The notes beneath the pieces were generated by a model. It saw only the letters and a list, made by a program, of their open reading frames with translations, did not search any database and was not told the origin of the DNA. Below, one piece after another: positions 25,988 through 35,546 of a stretch of DNA of 46,425 nt. Both the position numbers and the translations under genes were made by a program. Within the stretch, counting starts at the first letter, position 1; every line of letters starts with the position of its first letter. Origin of the DNA: Rhodocyclaceae bacterium (GTDB lineage: Bacteria > Pseudomonadota > Gammaproteobacteria > Burkholderiales > Rhodocyclaceae); NCBI GenBank assembly GCA_016791105.1, contig JAEUNM010000089.1:1-46425 (forward strand), given 5' to 3'.

Positions 25988-26446
25988 TCAGGCTTCCGGC
26001 GTGGCTGCGCTGCGATTATTGCGCACCAGCATTTTCGCGCTCGCCTGCGCCACTTCCTGCGCGTCCTGATTGGTGCATGTGCCGCTCAGGGTGACGATGC
26101 CGCCGTCCTGTCTGGGCTTGGATTCCATGGCAGTGATGGTCCAATTGACGGCCAGCGTGTCGCCGGCACGCACCGGCAGCAGGAAACGACAGTGGTGTTC
26201 GAGATAGGCCACCGCCGTGCCGTGGAACACCAGCCCCAGTGCGGACGCCATATAAGAACTGGTGAGATAACCGTGCGCGATGCGCCCCTTGAAACGCGAG
26301 CGCTCGGCGAACGCCTGGTCGGTGTGCAGCGGGTTGAAATCGCCGAATAGTCCGGCTCCCAGAACGATGTGAGTCTCCGTGAGCGTCATGCTCGTGGCAA
26401 AATTGTCGCCTACGGCGATCTCGTCGTAGCCGCGTCCCGCGTACAT
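25988..26446 (-). CDS. MaoC-like (R)-specific enoyl-CoA hydratase
   Basis: This is a hot-dog fold dehydratase/hydratase of 152 aa. The catalytic hydratase-2 motif is clear: D36-F-N-P-L-H41, followed by RIAHGYLTSS. Single-domain proteins of this size typically hydrate trans-2-enoyl-CoA to (R)-3-hydroxyacyl-CoA for PHA or fatty-acid metabolism. The gene stands alone, divergent from the PP2C gene, so the pathway is not defined by context. ATG 26446 has AGGAG about 10 bases upstream. Confidence 0.9.
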   Translation of the reverse strand: MYAGRGYDEIAVGDNFATSMTLTETHIVLGAGLFGDFNPLHTDQAFAERSRFKGRIAHGYLTSSYMASALGLVFHGTAVAYLEHHCRFLLPVRAGDTLAVNWTITAMESKPRQDGGIVTLSGTCTNQDAQEVAQASAKMLVRNNRSAATPEA

Positions 26447-26646
26447 GTTGGAGTTTCTCCTGCTATGCCGGTCAGATTGTGCGCCACGGCCGTGGCCGTC
26501 GCGTTCCGCTGGCGGCGGATTGTACGGCCCAATGCGATGTGAATGTGCGTCGCCCGTGCAGCAATCGACGCTGTTGCGAGGGGGGGTTCGGGCTAGAATG
26601 CCCGGCTATAAATTGAATGGGCAGGGTTTTGCCCGGTTTTGCTCGC

Positions 26647-27498
26647 ATGGGACTGCAAATCGATAGCTGTGTGGCGCAGCACATCGGTGACCGTTCGGAG
26701 CAGCAGGATCGCGCCGCGATTTTTCCGCATTCCAAGCGTCGCGGAATGCTGGTCGCGGTTCTCGCCGATGGTATGGGTGGCCATACCGGCGGTGCGATGG
26801 CTGCTGAACAGGTCATCATGAAAGCTCGGGATAATTTCGAGGTTTTCGCGCCTGCCGTCGAAAGCCCGCGCGATCTGCTGAAAGGCGTGATCGACGAAGC
26901 CCACGTCGTCATCAAGCTCACCCGCTTCACTTCCGAAAAAGAGCCGCACAGCACGGCCTGCGTATTGCTCATGCAGGCCGGGCGGGTGGATTGGGCGTAC
27001 TGCGGCGATTCGCGCATTTACCATTTTCGTGGCGACAAACTCGTACAGCGCACCACCGACCATTCGTTCGTCGAGGAAATGACGCGCCAGGGCAAGCTCA
27101 CGCCGGAACAGGCGCGCCGCCATCCGCAAAAAAACCTGCTGCTGCATTGCCTGGGTTCGACGCGCGAACCGCGCTGCGATTTCGGCGACGCCTTGGAATT
27201 GACCGACGGCGATTCTTTCCTGCTCTGTTCCGACGGGCTGTGGGCGTATTTCACCGATGAAGAACTGGGCGGCGTGCTGTCCGTCAATACCGCGCGCGAA
27301 GCGGCGGAAATACTCGTTCAGCGCGCGCGCGACCGCGGCCGGCCGACGGGCGACAATCTGTCGCTCGTCATCCTCAAACTGGTCGATCCGGACGCGCGCC
27401 AGCGCGAACAGATGCGCCGCATGAATGAATTGCGTAACCATCCCCTGGCCGCCAAACTGGGCCTCACCACCGACCCCGACAAGCGCCGCAAGCAGTAA
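26647..27498 (+). CDS. PP2C-type Ser/Thr protein phosphatase
   Basis: This metal-dependent phosphatase reverses Ser/Thr phosphorylation in the cytoplasm. It is 283 aa and carries the PP2C motifs: R16-S-E-Q-Q-D21, LADGMGGHTGG (D41, G42), GDSRIYHFR, CSDGLW and a final TGDNLS. ATG 26647 is preferred because family members begin right before the first strand; an in-frame ATG at 26617 is possible, and neither has a strong ribosome site. TATAAATT near 26606 could be a -10 box. A Ser/Thr kinase gene lies about 18.5 kb away; nothing shows that they are partners. Confidence 0.9.
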   Translation: MGLQIDSCVAQHIGDRSEQQDRAAIFPHSKRRGMLVAVLADGMGGHTGGAMAAEQVIMKARDNFEVFAPAVESPRDLLKGVIDEAHVVIKLTRFTSEKEPHSTACVLLMQAGRVDWAYCGDSRIYHFRGDKLVQRTTDHSFVEEMTRQGKLTPEQARRHPQKNLLLHCLGSTREPRCDFGDALELTDGDSFLLCSDGLWAYFTDEELGGVLSVNTAREAAEILVQRARDRGRPTGDNLSLVILKLVDPDARQREQMRRMNELRNHPLAAKLGLTTDPDKRRKQ

Positions 27499-27528
27499 GG
27501 TCCTGCCCGCCGCGGGCTGCCTGCAGGC

Positions 27529-28596
27529 CTAACCCAGCCAGTTGCGGCGCCAGAACAGCGCCGCCATGGCCAGCGCGACGCCCACCATCAGCGCCAGCGC
27601 GATGAAAAACCCCTGCGCATCGTCCAGCAGCGGCATGTTGTGGAAATTCATGCCGAACGTGCCGGCGATCAGGCCGGCCGGCAAAAATAGCGTGGTAATC
27701 ACGGTGAGCGCCCGCAATTCCTGATTGAGCCGGTTCGATACGCTGGACAGGTATATGTCCAGCATGCCGGCCAGCAGGTCGCGGTGCGTGTCCAGCGATT
27801 CCAGCAGGTGCACGGTGTGGTCATACACATCGCGCAGGTAAATTTGCGTGGCAGGGCGCAGCAGTTCGCTGCTCGCGTGCTGCAACTGGTGCACCGCTTC
27901 GCGCAGCGGCCAGATTGCCCGCCGCAAGTGCAGCGTGACGCGCTTCAATTCGTGCAGGCGATGCAGCAATTCGCGCGAGGGGCGGTCGAGCAGCATGTCT
28001 TCCATGGCATCGATGCGCTCGCCCAGGTTTTCCATCAGGGCGAAGTAGTGGTCCACCATCACGTCCAGCATGGCGTAGGCGATGTAATCCGCCCCTTCGG
28101 CGCGTATGTGCCGCTTGTCCTGGCGCAGGCGTTCGCGCAGGGCGTCGAAAGTGCCGGTCGGGCGCTCCTGAAAGCTCAGTACGAAATTCGCGCCCAGCAC
28201 GATGCTCACCTGTTCGGACAGCACTTCGCTGCCCTCGGCATTCATGGTGAGCATGCGCGCCACCAGGTACAGGTAGTCGCCGTATTCCTCCACCTTGGGG
28301 CGCTGGTCGGTATTGAGCACGTCTTCCAGCACCAGCGGATGCAGGCCGAAGCGGCTGCCGATTTCCGCCAGCACTTCCGGATCGTGCAGGCCATGCACGT
28401 TGAGCCACACGGTTTTGTGGCGCGGCTGAAAGTTGCGTGAGGCCTCTATCGACTCGAAACGGTGCTCGATCAGGCCGCCGGCGTCGAATTCGATGAGGCT
28501 GATACCGGGGGTTGCGGTCTTGCGCTCCCCCAGGTGCACGAGCGAACCCGGCGGCAGGCCGAGTTTGCGTGAACGCTTGGTTCGGGTTCTAGCCAT
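27529..28596 (-). CDS. corA: CorA-type magnesium/cobalt transporter
   Basis: This is a divalent cation channel of the inner membrane, 355 aa. It has a large cytoplasmic alpha/beta domain and long helix (about residues 30-285), then two C-terminal membrane segments with the signature GMNF at about 315-318. The loop after it reads HNMPLL rather than the common MPE, which is also seen in family members. ATG 28596 is chosen over an in-frame TTG three codons earlier. The gene is convergent with the PP2C gene. Confidence 0.93.
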   Translation of the reverse strand: MARTRTKRSRKLGLPPGSLVHLGERKTATPGISLIEFDAGGLIEHRFESIEASRNFQPRHKTVWLNVHGLHDPEVLAEIGSRFGLHPLVLEDVLNTDQRPKVEEYGDYLYLVARMLTMNAEGSEVLSEQVSIVLGANFVLSFQERPTGTFDALRERLRQDKRHIRAEGADYIAYAMLDVMVDHYFALMENLGERIDAMEDMLLDRPSRELLHRLHELKRVTLHLRRAIWPLREAVHQLQHASSELLRPATQIYLRDVYDHTVHLLESLDTHRDLLAGMLDIYLSSVSNRLNQELRALTVITTLFLPAGLIAGTFGMNFHNMPLLDDAQGFFIALALMVGVALAMAALFWRRNWLG

Positions 28597-28717
28597 GCTT
28601 GCCAAAAACGCCTATTATCTTCTCGATCCGTGAAATATTTACAGTGTGCGCAGGCTAGGGAGTGCCGCGCCACCAATTACAAGAATTTATTGATTTTCAA
28701 CAGCTTGGGTGGGGTAA

Positions 28718-28960
28718 ATGAATCCTTTCATTGGTATGCCGAAAGGGACTGTTGTGGGCGAAAAACCCATCGCGACAGTTCCGCGAGTCGTAAATAACTT
28801 CAATCGCCTGTGTTCGCGATTCTGTATGGAAGTGAGCGCGGGGCAAAACCGCCGCTTTTTCCGTAAGGACTTTCCCGAATACGGGCATTCCTGTAGCACT
28901 GACCGTCCATGGTGGCGATCGATGCGGCCAAGTTACGCCGCTTTGGCTACGCATGCGTAG
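28718..28960 (+). pseudogene. Relic duplicate of the pntA N-terminus
   Basis: An 80-codon reading frame begins IGMPKGTVVGEKPIATVPRV and continues into NRL...MEVSAG. It lines up with the start of PntA encoded 340 bases downstream ([20 protein letters not shown]), with about 14 of the first 32 residues identical. After about 50 residues the similarity fades and the frame stops. It lacks the rest of the alanine-dehydrogenase/PNT fold, so a normal enzyme is excluded. A GGTGGGG stretch precedes the ATG, so a short peptide could still be made. Confidence 0.7.
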
Positions 28961-29060
28961 CGCCACCTAACGCCTGCACGAATCCCGCGCTTTCAAGCCT
29001 GTGCTTTCGGCACCAGGCAGCAGCCGGATGGGTGTTCAATTTATTCCGAGGACAGGTTAA

Positions 29061-30644
29061 ATGCCACAAACGATTGGAGTTCCAAGGGAATGCTACGCCG
29101 GCGAAAAGCGCGTGGCGACCGTTCCCGACGTCGTTGAAAAGCTGATCAAACTGGGCTTTGCGGTTGCCGTCGAATCCGGCGCCGGCGATGCCGCCAATTT
29201 CAGCGACGATAGTTACCGCGCCGCCGGTGCGCAAGTGGTCGAGGGCGCTGCCGCGCTGTGGTCGGCCGCCGACATCGTATTCAAGGTGCGTCCGCCCACC
29301 ATGGACGAGGTTGCGCTCATGCGCGCCGGCCAAGCCCTCATCGGCTACGTCTGGCCGGCGCAAAACCCGGACCTCATGCAGGCCCTGGCGGCCAGGAACG
29401 TGACCGTGCTGGCCATCGATTCGCTGCCGCGCACGCTGTCGCGGGCGCAGAAAATGGACGCGCTCACCTCGCAGGCCGGCGTATCCGGCTACCGCGCGGT
29501 GGTGGAAGCGGCGAATGCTTTCGGGCGCTTTTTCAATGGCCAGATTACCGCTGCCGGCAAGGTGCCGCCGGCCAAGGTGTTCATCGCCGGGGCCGGCGTC
29601 GCCGGCCTGGCGGCCATCGGCACAGCGGCCGGCCTGGGTGCGATCGTGCGCGCCAACGATACGCGCGCCGAGGTGGCCGACCAGGTGGTGTCGCTGGGCG
29701 GTGAATTCGTCAAGGTCAATTACGAAGAAGAAGGTTCCGGCGGTGGCGGCTACGCCAAGGTGATGTCCGAAGGTTTTCAGGCCGCGCAGCGCGAAATGTA
29801 TGCGCAGCAGGCCAGGGAAGTGGACATCATCATCACCACCGCGCTGATTCCCGGTAAGCCTGCGCCGCGCCTCATCACCGCGGACATGGTGAAAAGCATG
29901 AAGCCGGGCAGCGTGATCGTCGACATGGCGGCGGAGCAGGGCGGCAATTGCGAACTGACCGTGCCGGGCGAAGCCGTGGTGCGTCACGGCGTCACCATCG
30001 TCGGCTATACCGATCTGGTGAGCCGGCTGGCCAAACAGTCCTCCACGCTGTACGCCACCAATCTGTTCCGCCTGGCCGAAGAACTGTGCAAAACCAAGGA
30101 CGGCCAGATCAACGTCAATATGGAAGACGAGGCCATCCGCGGCCTGACGGTGATCAAGGAAGGCAGCATCACCTGGCCGCCGCCACCGCCCAAGCAGGTC
30201 GCGGCACCGCCCAAACCGGCCGCCAAACCGGCCGCGGCGGCAGAAAAAAAGTCCGCCCACGGCGGCAGCAGCGAACCGCTCCCGGCTTCTTCGCTGGCCA
30301 TCGTGTTCGGCATCGGCGCCGTGGCGTTCTGGTTCGTCGGCGCCTTTGCCCCGGCCACCTTTCTGTCGCACTTCACGGTGTTCGTGCTGGCCTGTTTCGT
30401 CGGCTACATGGTGGTGTGGAACGTGACGCCCTCGCTGCACACGCCCTTGATGAGCGTCACCAATGCCATTTCCAGCATTATCTGCATCGGTGCACTGGTG
30501 CAGATCGCGCCGCCGGAAATGGGTGGCATGCGCCCGGATGGGCTCATACGCTGGCTGGCGGTGGCAGGCATCGCGCTCACTGCGATCAACATGTTCGGCG
30601 GCTTCGCGGTGACGCGGCGCATGCTCGCCATGTTCCAGAAATAA
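29061..30644 (+). CDS. pntA: NAD(P) transhydrogenase alpha subunit PntA
   Basis: This is one half of the proton-translocating transhydrogenase, which uses the proton gradient to make NADPH from NADH. It has 527 aa: AlaDH/PNT N-domain, NAD-binding domain with the Rossmann motif [11 protein letters not shown], a Pro/Ala/Lys linker (about residues 373-410), and a membrane domain of about four helices at the C-terminus. The all-in-one alpha subunit matches the E. coli type rather than the split PntAA/PntAB type. GAGGACAGG precedes ATG 29061. pntB follows 10 bases downstream. Confidence 0.95.
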   Translation: MPQTIGVPRECYAGEKRVATVPDVVEKLIKLGFAVAVESGAGDAANFSDDSYRAAGAQVVEGAAALWSAADIVFKVRPPTMDEVALMRAGQALIGYVWPAQNPDLMQALAARNVTVLAIDSLPRTLSRAQKMDALTSQAGVSGYRAVVEAANAFGRFFNGQITAAGKVPPAKVFIAGAGVAGLAAIGTAAGLGAIVRANDTRAEVADQVVSLGGEFVKVNYEEEGSGGGGYAKVMSEGFQAAQREMYAQQAREVDIIITTALIPGKPAPRLITADMVKSMKPGSVIVDMAAEQGGNCELTVPGEAVVRHGVTIVGYTDLVSRLAKQSSTLYATNLFRLAEELCKTKDGQINVNMEDEAIRGLTVIKEGSITWPPPPPKQVAAPPKPAAKPAAAAEKKSAHGGSSEPLPASSLAIVFGIGAVAFWFVGAFAPATFLSHFTVFVLACFVGYMVVWNVTPSLHTPLMSVTNAISSIICIGALVQIAPPEMGGMRPDGLIRWLAVAGIALTAINMFGGFAVTRRMLAMFQK

Positions 30645-30654
30645 GGAGAAAAAC

Positions 30655-32067
30655 ATGAGCGCAAGTCTTGCAGCCGTCTCCTATCTGGGAGCAACCATTC
30701 TTTTCATCCTGAGCCTGGGCGGTTTGTCCAGTCCCGAAACGGCGCGCCGCGGCAATCTGTACGGCATTATCGGCATGGCCCTGGCAGTGGTGGCAACGGT
30801 ATTCGGCCCGCGCGTCACGTCCGGCGGCATAGGCTGGATCGTCATGGCGCTGGTGGTGGGCGGCGGTATCGGTTTTTACGCCGCCAAGGTCGTCAAAATG
30901 ACGCAAATGCCCGAACTGGTTGCGCTCATGCACAGCCTGGTCGGTCTGGCCGCCTGCCTGGTGGGCTACGCCAGTTACGTCGATACGTCGGTAGAGTTCA
31001 CGGGCGTCGAAAAAGCGATCCACGAGGTCGAAATTTACGTCGGCATCCTGATCGGCGCGGTCACCTTCTCCGGCTCGCTGATCGCCTTCGGCAAACTGTC
31101 CGGCAAAATCGGCGGCAAGCCATTGCTGCTGCCGGGCCGGCACTTCCTCAACCTGGGGCTGTTGCTGATCGTGATCTGGTTCGGCCGTGCCTTCCTGAAT
31201 GCCCACGACGTGGCGAGCGGCATGACGCCGCTGATCGTGATGACCGTCATCTCGCTGATATTCGGCGTGCACATGGTCATGGCCATCGGCGGTGCCGACA
31301 TGCCGGTGGTGGTGTCCATGCTCAACAGCTATTCCGGCTGGGCAGCGGCGGCCACCGGCTTCATGCTGTCGAATGACCTGCTGATCGTGACCGGTGCGCT
31401 GGTGGGTTCTTCGGGTGCCATCCTGAGCTACATCATGTGCAACGCGATGAACCGCAACTTCATCAGCGTGATCGCCGGCGGCTTCGGCTCCGGCGCGCCG
31501 AAACCGGCCGCCGCTGCGAGCGCCGAACCGCAAGGTGAGGTGACTCCGGTATCGGCCGAAGAAACCGCCGAAATGCTGCGCGAAGCCAAAAACGTGATCA
31601 TCGTTCCGGGCTATGGCATGGCGGTGGCGCAGGCGCAGCACACGGTGTGCGAAATCACCCGCCACCTGCGCGAGAAGGGCGTGAATGTGCGCTTCGGCAT
31701 ACACCCGGTGGCAGGCCGCATGCCCGGTCACATGAACGTGCTGCTGGCGGAAGCCAAGGTGCCTTACGACATCGTGCTGGAAATGGACGAAATCAACGAG
31801 GACTTCGGTGATACGGACGTGTCCATGGTGATCGGCGCCAACGACATCGTGAACCCGGCTGCGCAGGAAGACCCCTCCAGCCCCATCGCCGGCATGCCGG
31901 TGCTGGAAGTATGGAAAGCCAGAAACTCCATCGTGATGAAGCGTTCCATGGCCTCCGGCTACGCCGGCGTCGATAATCCGTTGTTCTACAAGGAGAACAA
32001 CCGCATGCTGTTCGGCGACGCGCGGAAAATGCTGGACGAGGTGCTGGGCGCGCTGGTCAAGCATTGA
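30655..32067 (+). CDS. pntB: NAD(P) transhydrogenase beta subunit PntB
   Basis: This is the membrane and NADP(H)-binding partner of PntA, 470 aa. About eight to nine helices fill residues 1-270. The soluble domain III carries the NADP fold [37 protein letters not shown] and the KR-containing loop before the C-terminus. A good AAGGAG site lies in the 10-base gap after pntA, so the two are one operon, ended by the terminator at 32121. Confidence 0.96.
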   Translation: MSASLAAVSYLGATILFILSLGGLSSPETARRGNLYGIIGMALAVVATVFGPRVTSGGIGWIVMALVVGGGIGFYAAKVVKMTQMPELVALMHSLVGLAACLVGYASYVDTSVEFTGVEKAIHEVEIYVGILIGAVTFSGSLIAFGKLSGKIGGKPLLLPGRHFLNLGLLLIVIWFGRAFLNAHDVASGMTPLIVMTVISLIFGVHMVMAIGGADMPVVVSMLNSYSGWAAAATGFMLSNDLLIVTGALVGSSGAILSYIMCNAMNRNFISVIAGGFGSGAPKPAAAASAEPQGEVTPVSAEETAEMLREAKNVIIVPGYGMAVAQAQHTVCEITRHLREKGVNVRFGIHPVAGRMPGHMNVLLAEAKVPYDIVLEMDEINEDFGDTDVSMVIGANDIVNPAAQEDPSSPIAGMPVLEVWKARNSIVMKRSMASGYAGVDNPLFYKENNRMLFGDARKMLDEVLGALVKH

Positions 32068-32120
32068 TGCACTAAGCAGTGCCCCGGTGGCCCCGCGCCG
32101 CCGGGCGCGAAGGGCAAAAG

Positions 32121-32150
32121 AGCCGTGCGCCTAAACCGCACGGCTTTTTT
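32121..32150 (+). terminator. Rho-independent terminator of pntAB
   Basis: A perfect 9-base stem AGCCGTGCG / CGCACGGCT with a CCTAAAC loop, followed by six T. It lies about 55 bases after the pntB stop. Confidence 0.9.
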
Positions 32151-32262
32151 GTTGCCGGCTGTCCGGCACAGTGCCGCTTTGCCGGGCTTTAGTGCTTGGT
32201 GACCGTTTTGATCAGGAATCGGGCCGGAGAATTTCCTGATACCGCGCCGCGTCGTCTTCCAT

Positions 32263-32398
32263 CCCACCTTGAAAGCATCTTTACGCACCGGCGAGGCACC
32301 CGTAGCACCCGTAGGTTGGGGTGAGCTTGCGAACCCCAACAACTCGCTGTCAATCCCGCAGCCCTGGCGTTCAGGTGCCTGTCGTCACCTCAAGCTAC
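32263..32398 (+). repeat. About 135-base dispersed repeat, copy A
   Basis: It contains GTAGGTTGGGGTGAGCTTGC and GAACCCCAAC followed by AACTCGCTGTCAATCCCGC, and has a clearly related full-length copy in the same orientation at 34087-34217. The core pairs GTTGGGG with CCCCAAC, so it is REP-like. It lies downstream of pntB. Confidence 0.75.
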
Positions 32399-32469
32399 AC
32401 GCTGCACTGGCCTCGCCTTTACTCCCCTTACCCGAATATTTCCGCCGTGCCGACGGCATAGTTGTGCAA

Positions 32470-32500
32470 AATAAAAACGGGAGGGCTGGCCCTCCCGTTT
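32470..32500 (-). terminator. Rho-independent terminator of PEP-CTERM gene 1
   Basis: On the minus strand an 11-base stem AAACGGGAGGG / CCCTCCCGTTT with a 4-base loop runs into a T-rich tail (TTATTTT). It lies about 65 bases past the stop of the gene at 32564. Confidence 0.8.
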
Positions 32501-32563
32501 GGTGCTGCAGTTCGGCCGCGCACGACGACTCCATCTGTTCTCGCGCGCAGCCAGGCCTTGCGC

Positions 32564-33568
32564 TTAACAGCGGCTGGCCTTACGCACCCGTGCCGAAAGG
32601 GGCGCCAGCAGCATGGCGAGCGCGGTCAGGGCGATCCCGGACGGCTCTGGGACGGCACATTGATTGCCGATACAACCTCCGGTGGGGGGGGTGAGTCGCA
32701 GAATTTCACTGGTTTGGGTGAATAGCAGCGTGCCGTTGGTTTCGTCAACGCCAATAAAATCGCCGCGGGTACCGCCCGTCACGATTACCGTCTGCGCCTT
32801 GGTGGCGAGATCGATTTCGATTACTTCCCCGGCATTCGTGTTCGCATAAATCTTGCCGGCCAATATGCCGAAGCCTAGTGCCGTACCATCCGGGCCACCG
32901 CCTATCAAGCCGGAGTCGAATACCAGTGCTTTCGTGCCGGTGTCGAAGCCGACGATCTTGCTGCCGCTGTCCAGCGACACGTATAGCGTCGAGCCATCCG
33001 GCGTGATCGCCATGCCGTCCGGTGTGCCGCCCGGGGTGTTGAATAAAGCTTTGGTTTTGGCGACCGGGTCTACGTCCCATACGTTATTGAACGTGCAGCA
33101 ATCGCTTACGAACACATGCCCATTGGCAGGGTTGCCGATGATGCCGGTGGCGCTGGAAATACCGCCAACGATGCCCTGATTGAAAGTGCCGTCCGCATTG
33201 AGCTGTACGACCGTAGCGGCCGCCTGCTGGGTCATGTAAAAATTGCCGCCTACCCTGGCAAGTCCAACCGCATTCGCGAATCCGAATGACGCGGCCGGAG
33301 CAGGTACGTCGCCCCAATGATGTCCATCGACGTCCGTAAAGACTTTCACGTCACCGAAGTAATTCGTGACCATGATGCCACCGGTCGTATTGGCCACGCC
33401 GAGTGGGCCGCAGCAGGCGCCGCTGGCCGGCACGCTGTCCAGAAAGGTCGATAACGTAAAGCCCTCGGCGATGCCGGCCGCGGTAAGTACCGCCGCCTGG
33501 GCATGTCCGTACCCAATTGCAATACATATTCCCGCCAGGCTGACGACTTGACCCAATAACTTTCTCAT
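32564..33568 (-). CDS. PEP-CTERM protein with beta-propeller-like body
   Basis: This is an exported, probably surface or exopolysaccharide-associated protein of 334 aa. It has a signal peptide (about 1-25, ending HAQA-A), then repeats resembling NHL/SMP-30 propeller blades (GFANAVGLARVGGNFYMTQ, GMAITPDGSTLYVSLDSGSK, VFVSD). A PEP-CTERM sorting tail begins near residue 306: VPEPSG, a hydrophobic helix, then ARVRKASRC. The tail is recognised by an exosortase; none is in the window. Two vicinal Cys-Cys pairs (ACCGP, DCCTF) and a third pair near the tail are unusual and could be disulfides or metal ligands. An ATCGC-spaced TGGCAC...TTAC at 33691-33707 upstream is only a weak sigma-54-like match. 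Confidence 0.85.
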   Translation of the reverse strand: MRKLLGQVVSLAGICIAIGYGHAQAAVLTAAGIAEGFTLSTFLDSVPASGACCGPLGVANTTGGIMVTNYFGDVKVFTDVDGHHWGDVPAPAASFGFANAVGLARVGGNFYMTQQAAATVVQLNADGTFNQGIVGGISSATGIIGNPANGHVFVSDCCTFNNVWDVDPVAKTKALFNTPGGTPDGMAITPDGSTLYVSLDSGSKIVGFDTGTKALVFDSGLIGGGPDGTALGFGILAGKIYANTNAGEVIEIDLATKAQTVIVTGGTRGDFIGVDETNGTLLFTQTSEILRLTPPTGGCIGNQCAVPEPSGIALTALAMLLAPLSARVRKASRC

Positions 33569-33920
33569 GTTCCTGCTCCTGTGACGTCCGAAAATTTCAG
33601 GCAGTTAGTTGCCTGAACACCAGACACAGCTTGCTTGCACGCAACTTGTATTAGTCCGTCGGCGCCAGGCTACAACGGGATGGCCGCCTTGCGTAAGCGA
33701 TGTGCCAGCATGCCAGAAGCAATATTTATACCGGATGGATGAACAGCGCGTCAAAACAAGGGCTTGGGGTAGCGCTCAAGATCTGGGAGCGGGTCGCGTG
33801 TAAAGGATTCCGACGCGCCGGTCGAGGCACCGGCGACGTGGTTTGTCTTGCGGGTTTAGCGCCGGGCGCGCAATCCATTGCTTGCGGTAGGCTTGTAAAC
33901 CGCAGGGCTTTTGTGTCATC

Positions 33921-33957
33921 TCCGCCACTCTGGTGTTGGGGTTCCGTCGTCCCCCCC
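33921..33957 (+). repeat. Partial copy of the dispersed repeat
   Basis: CTGGTGTTGGGGTTCCGTCGTCCCC matches the right-hand end of copy B (CTGGTGTTGGGGTTCCTGTCGTCACCCC). The left part is missing. Confidence 0.55.
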
Positions 33958-33992
33958 AATTTAAAGTGAACCGCTGCATGGACTGGGCCCGG

Positions 33993-34011
33993 GGCGGGCG
34001 TCTCGCCCGCC
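33993..34011. repeat. Perfect 8-base inverted repeat
   Basis: GGCGGGCG-TCT-CGCCCGCC. It is a REP-like hairpin between two copies of the dispersed repeat. No T-run follows it, so it is not a standard terminator. Confidence 0.6.
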
Positions 34012-34086
34012 TGCCATTGCAAGGGCAGATGGCGCAGGCTTGGCGCGCGCCACCCCAGGATTGATGCCGCGCCGTACCAGCTTTCA

Positions 34087-34217
34087 CCCCAACTAGAAAG
34101 TACTTTTACGCACCTGCGACGCCTAGCGCGTAGGTTGGGGTGAGCTTGCGAAGCCCAACAACTCGCTGTCAATCCCGCCGCCCTGGTGTTGGGGTTCCTG
34201 TCGTCACCCCAACCTAC
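34087..34217 (+). repeat. About 135-base dispersed repeat, copy B
   Basis: Same order of blocks as copy A: TTTACGCACC, GTAGGTTGGGGTGAGCTTGC, AACTCGCTGTCAATCCCGC, CTGTCGTCACC. The orientation is the same. Copies A and B bracket the first PEP-CTERM gene. Confidence 0.75.
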
Positions 34218-34227
34218 TTGCCCCGAC

Positions 34228-35079
34228 CTATGCGCTGCGGCGGCACTTCCTGCGCCGGAAGGTGGTCCCCGCAAGCAGCAGGGCGGCGGGCAGCAAGGCC
34301 AGCGTGCCCGGCTCGGGCGCAGCGCTGGGGGCTACATCGCCATCTCTGAGCGCCCAGGCGTAGAAAGCGTTCCACTTGGCGGAATTGGACTGGTACCCAT
34401 CATTGGTCTGAAAGCTATACACGCCAATGAAGGCGCCGGATACGACGTTGTTGGGCGCCAGATTTTCCGTGCCCGTCCAGTAGTCCAGCCCTTGCAGATT
34501 GGTGATGAGACCGACATCGTTCTGGCCGTAGGGCCACCCGCTCACGCCGTTGGACGTTCCATTGCCAAAAATCCCCCAGTCGCTGCGCAGCGATCCGTCG
34601 GGGTTGTAATGGCTGGTCAGGCCGAGATTTACCGCATACATGTAGGCCAGCTCACTGTAGGCAGTGCCGGATGAATAGGTCTGCACGTTGTAGCCGCAGT
34701 CCGTGCCGCCGTTGGAAAAATTGCATCCCACAGTACCGGTATCGATGACGGCAGGCAGCCGCCAGTTGCTATAACCCAGGTAGTTCGCCGAGTTCATGGC
34801 GTCGATCCAGTGCAGCGCGGCACCCCAGGTCATCGCGCCATTGGTGCCTATCCTTTCCGTGTATTGCGGACCGGCGCCATCCGCCGGATGGTTCCCAAGA
34901 TTGGCGTTGTAAGGCAGCCCAAAAGTATCGGTGGCTGCGAGGTTGGCGTTCTGTAGCCAGGTGACATTAAGTACGTCATCGTAAATCAGACCATTGCCTC
35001 GATCGAAGAGGGTGGCTTGGGCATTACCGCTGAAAGCCAGGATTGCTGCCAGTCCTGAGGCATAGAGGGCGTCACGCAT
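34228..35079 (-). CDS. PEP-CTERM protein with DUF1566-like domain
   Basis: This is an exported protein of 283 aa with a signal peptide (about 1-23, ending NAQA). The body resembles DUF1566-type surface domains: GLIYDDVLNVTWLQNANLA at the start, GAALHWIDAMNSANYLGYSNWRLPA in the middle, then YWTGTEN and WALRDGD. The PEP-CTERM tail starts near residue 254: APEPGTLALLPAALLLAG followed by RRRKCRR. The domain is common in PEP-CTERM proteins of betaproteobacteria; its biochemical role is not known. It shares the sorting signal but not the fold with the neighbouring gene at 32564. Confidence 0.88.
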   Translation of the reverse strand: MRDALYASGLAAILAFSGNAQATLFDRGNGLIYDDVLNVTWLQNANLAATDTFGLPYNANLGNHPADGAGPQYTERIGTNGAMTWGAALHWIDAMNSANYLGYSNWRLPAVIDTGTVGCNFSNGGTDCGYNVQTYSSGTAYSELAYMYAVNLGLTSHYNPDGSLRSDWGIFGNGTSNGVSGWPYGQNDVGLITNLQGLDYWTGTENLAPNNVVSGAFIGVYSFQTNDGYQSNSAKWNAFYAWALRDGDVAPSAAPEPGTLALLPAALLLAGTTFRRRKCRRSA

Positions 35080-35546
35080 TTTGGAAATAACTGAAATTCA
35101 GGGGCTGGCATTTTACAGGAGCAGCATTGCACCTTCCTGGCGACCCCACGTGAATCCAGGCGCACGCACCCTGCAGAGCGAGCCGCCGAAAAAACGCTGC
35201 GCGCTGCGGCCCAGCATTCCTGGCACAGCGCGAATGCAACCGCAGGAGCATCATGCAATTTGTGGTCGCTGGACCGACGGTGATCGCCGCTCTGCCCAGC
35301 GCGGTGAGGAACTTGGCTTGAGGTGGCTCGTGTCGCGCGCGTTCTCGTCCGGCAATGGACGTGGCAGATGCGGAATTTCGTTGCGCTTCCGTACGCACAA
35401 TGTCTGCCCGTGACGCGATTGACTCTACCCGGAAGTGGCGTGTTTGGTGGTGGGTAGCCTGGTTTTGTGCCAGCCAGGGGTAGGGGGGGCGCCTCTACGC
35501 CGCCGCTTTATTCCTGAACGGTGCGAAAACTCCTGAATTGGCTATT
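35080..35546. other. Intergenic region without recognised gene
   Basis: Reading frames in both directions lack family resemblance and good ribosome sites. It should hold the promoter of the gene ending at 34228. No strong promoter motif was recognised. Confidence 0.45.

Larger units (their letters stand above)
32068..32563. other. Intergenic region between pntB and PEP-CTERM gene 1
   Basis: No gene is seen. It holds two terminators and repeat copy A, listed separately. Confidence 0.6.
33569..34227. other. Repeat-rich intergenic region between the two PEP-CTERM genes
   Basis: No convincing gene is seen. It contains repeat copy B, a partial copy, and a perfect inverted repeat GGCGGGCG-TCT-CGCCCGCC at 33993-34011. 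Confidence 0.55.

Noticed and set aside
26625..26640. Short GGGCA...TGCCC dyad between two candidate PP2C starts as a regulatory hairpin
   Set aside because: Only 5-6 pairs in GC-rich sequence, so it may be chance.
26647..27498. PP2C gene as third member of a VWA-PP2C-kinase triad
   Set aside because: It is about 14 kb or more from the VWA gene and kinase, with unrelated genes between; no link is visible.
28947..32064. Long minus-strand frames across pntA and pntB
   Set aside because: They are His/Gly/Arg-rich mirror frames of genes with clear NAD/NADP and membrane motifs.
33691..33707. TGGCAC-ATCGC-TTAC upstream of PEP-CTERM gene 1 as a sigma-54 promoter
   Set aside because: The essential GC at -12 is AC here; kept only as a weak remark.
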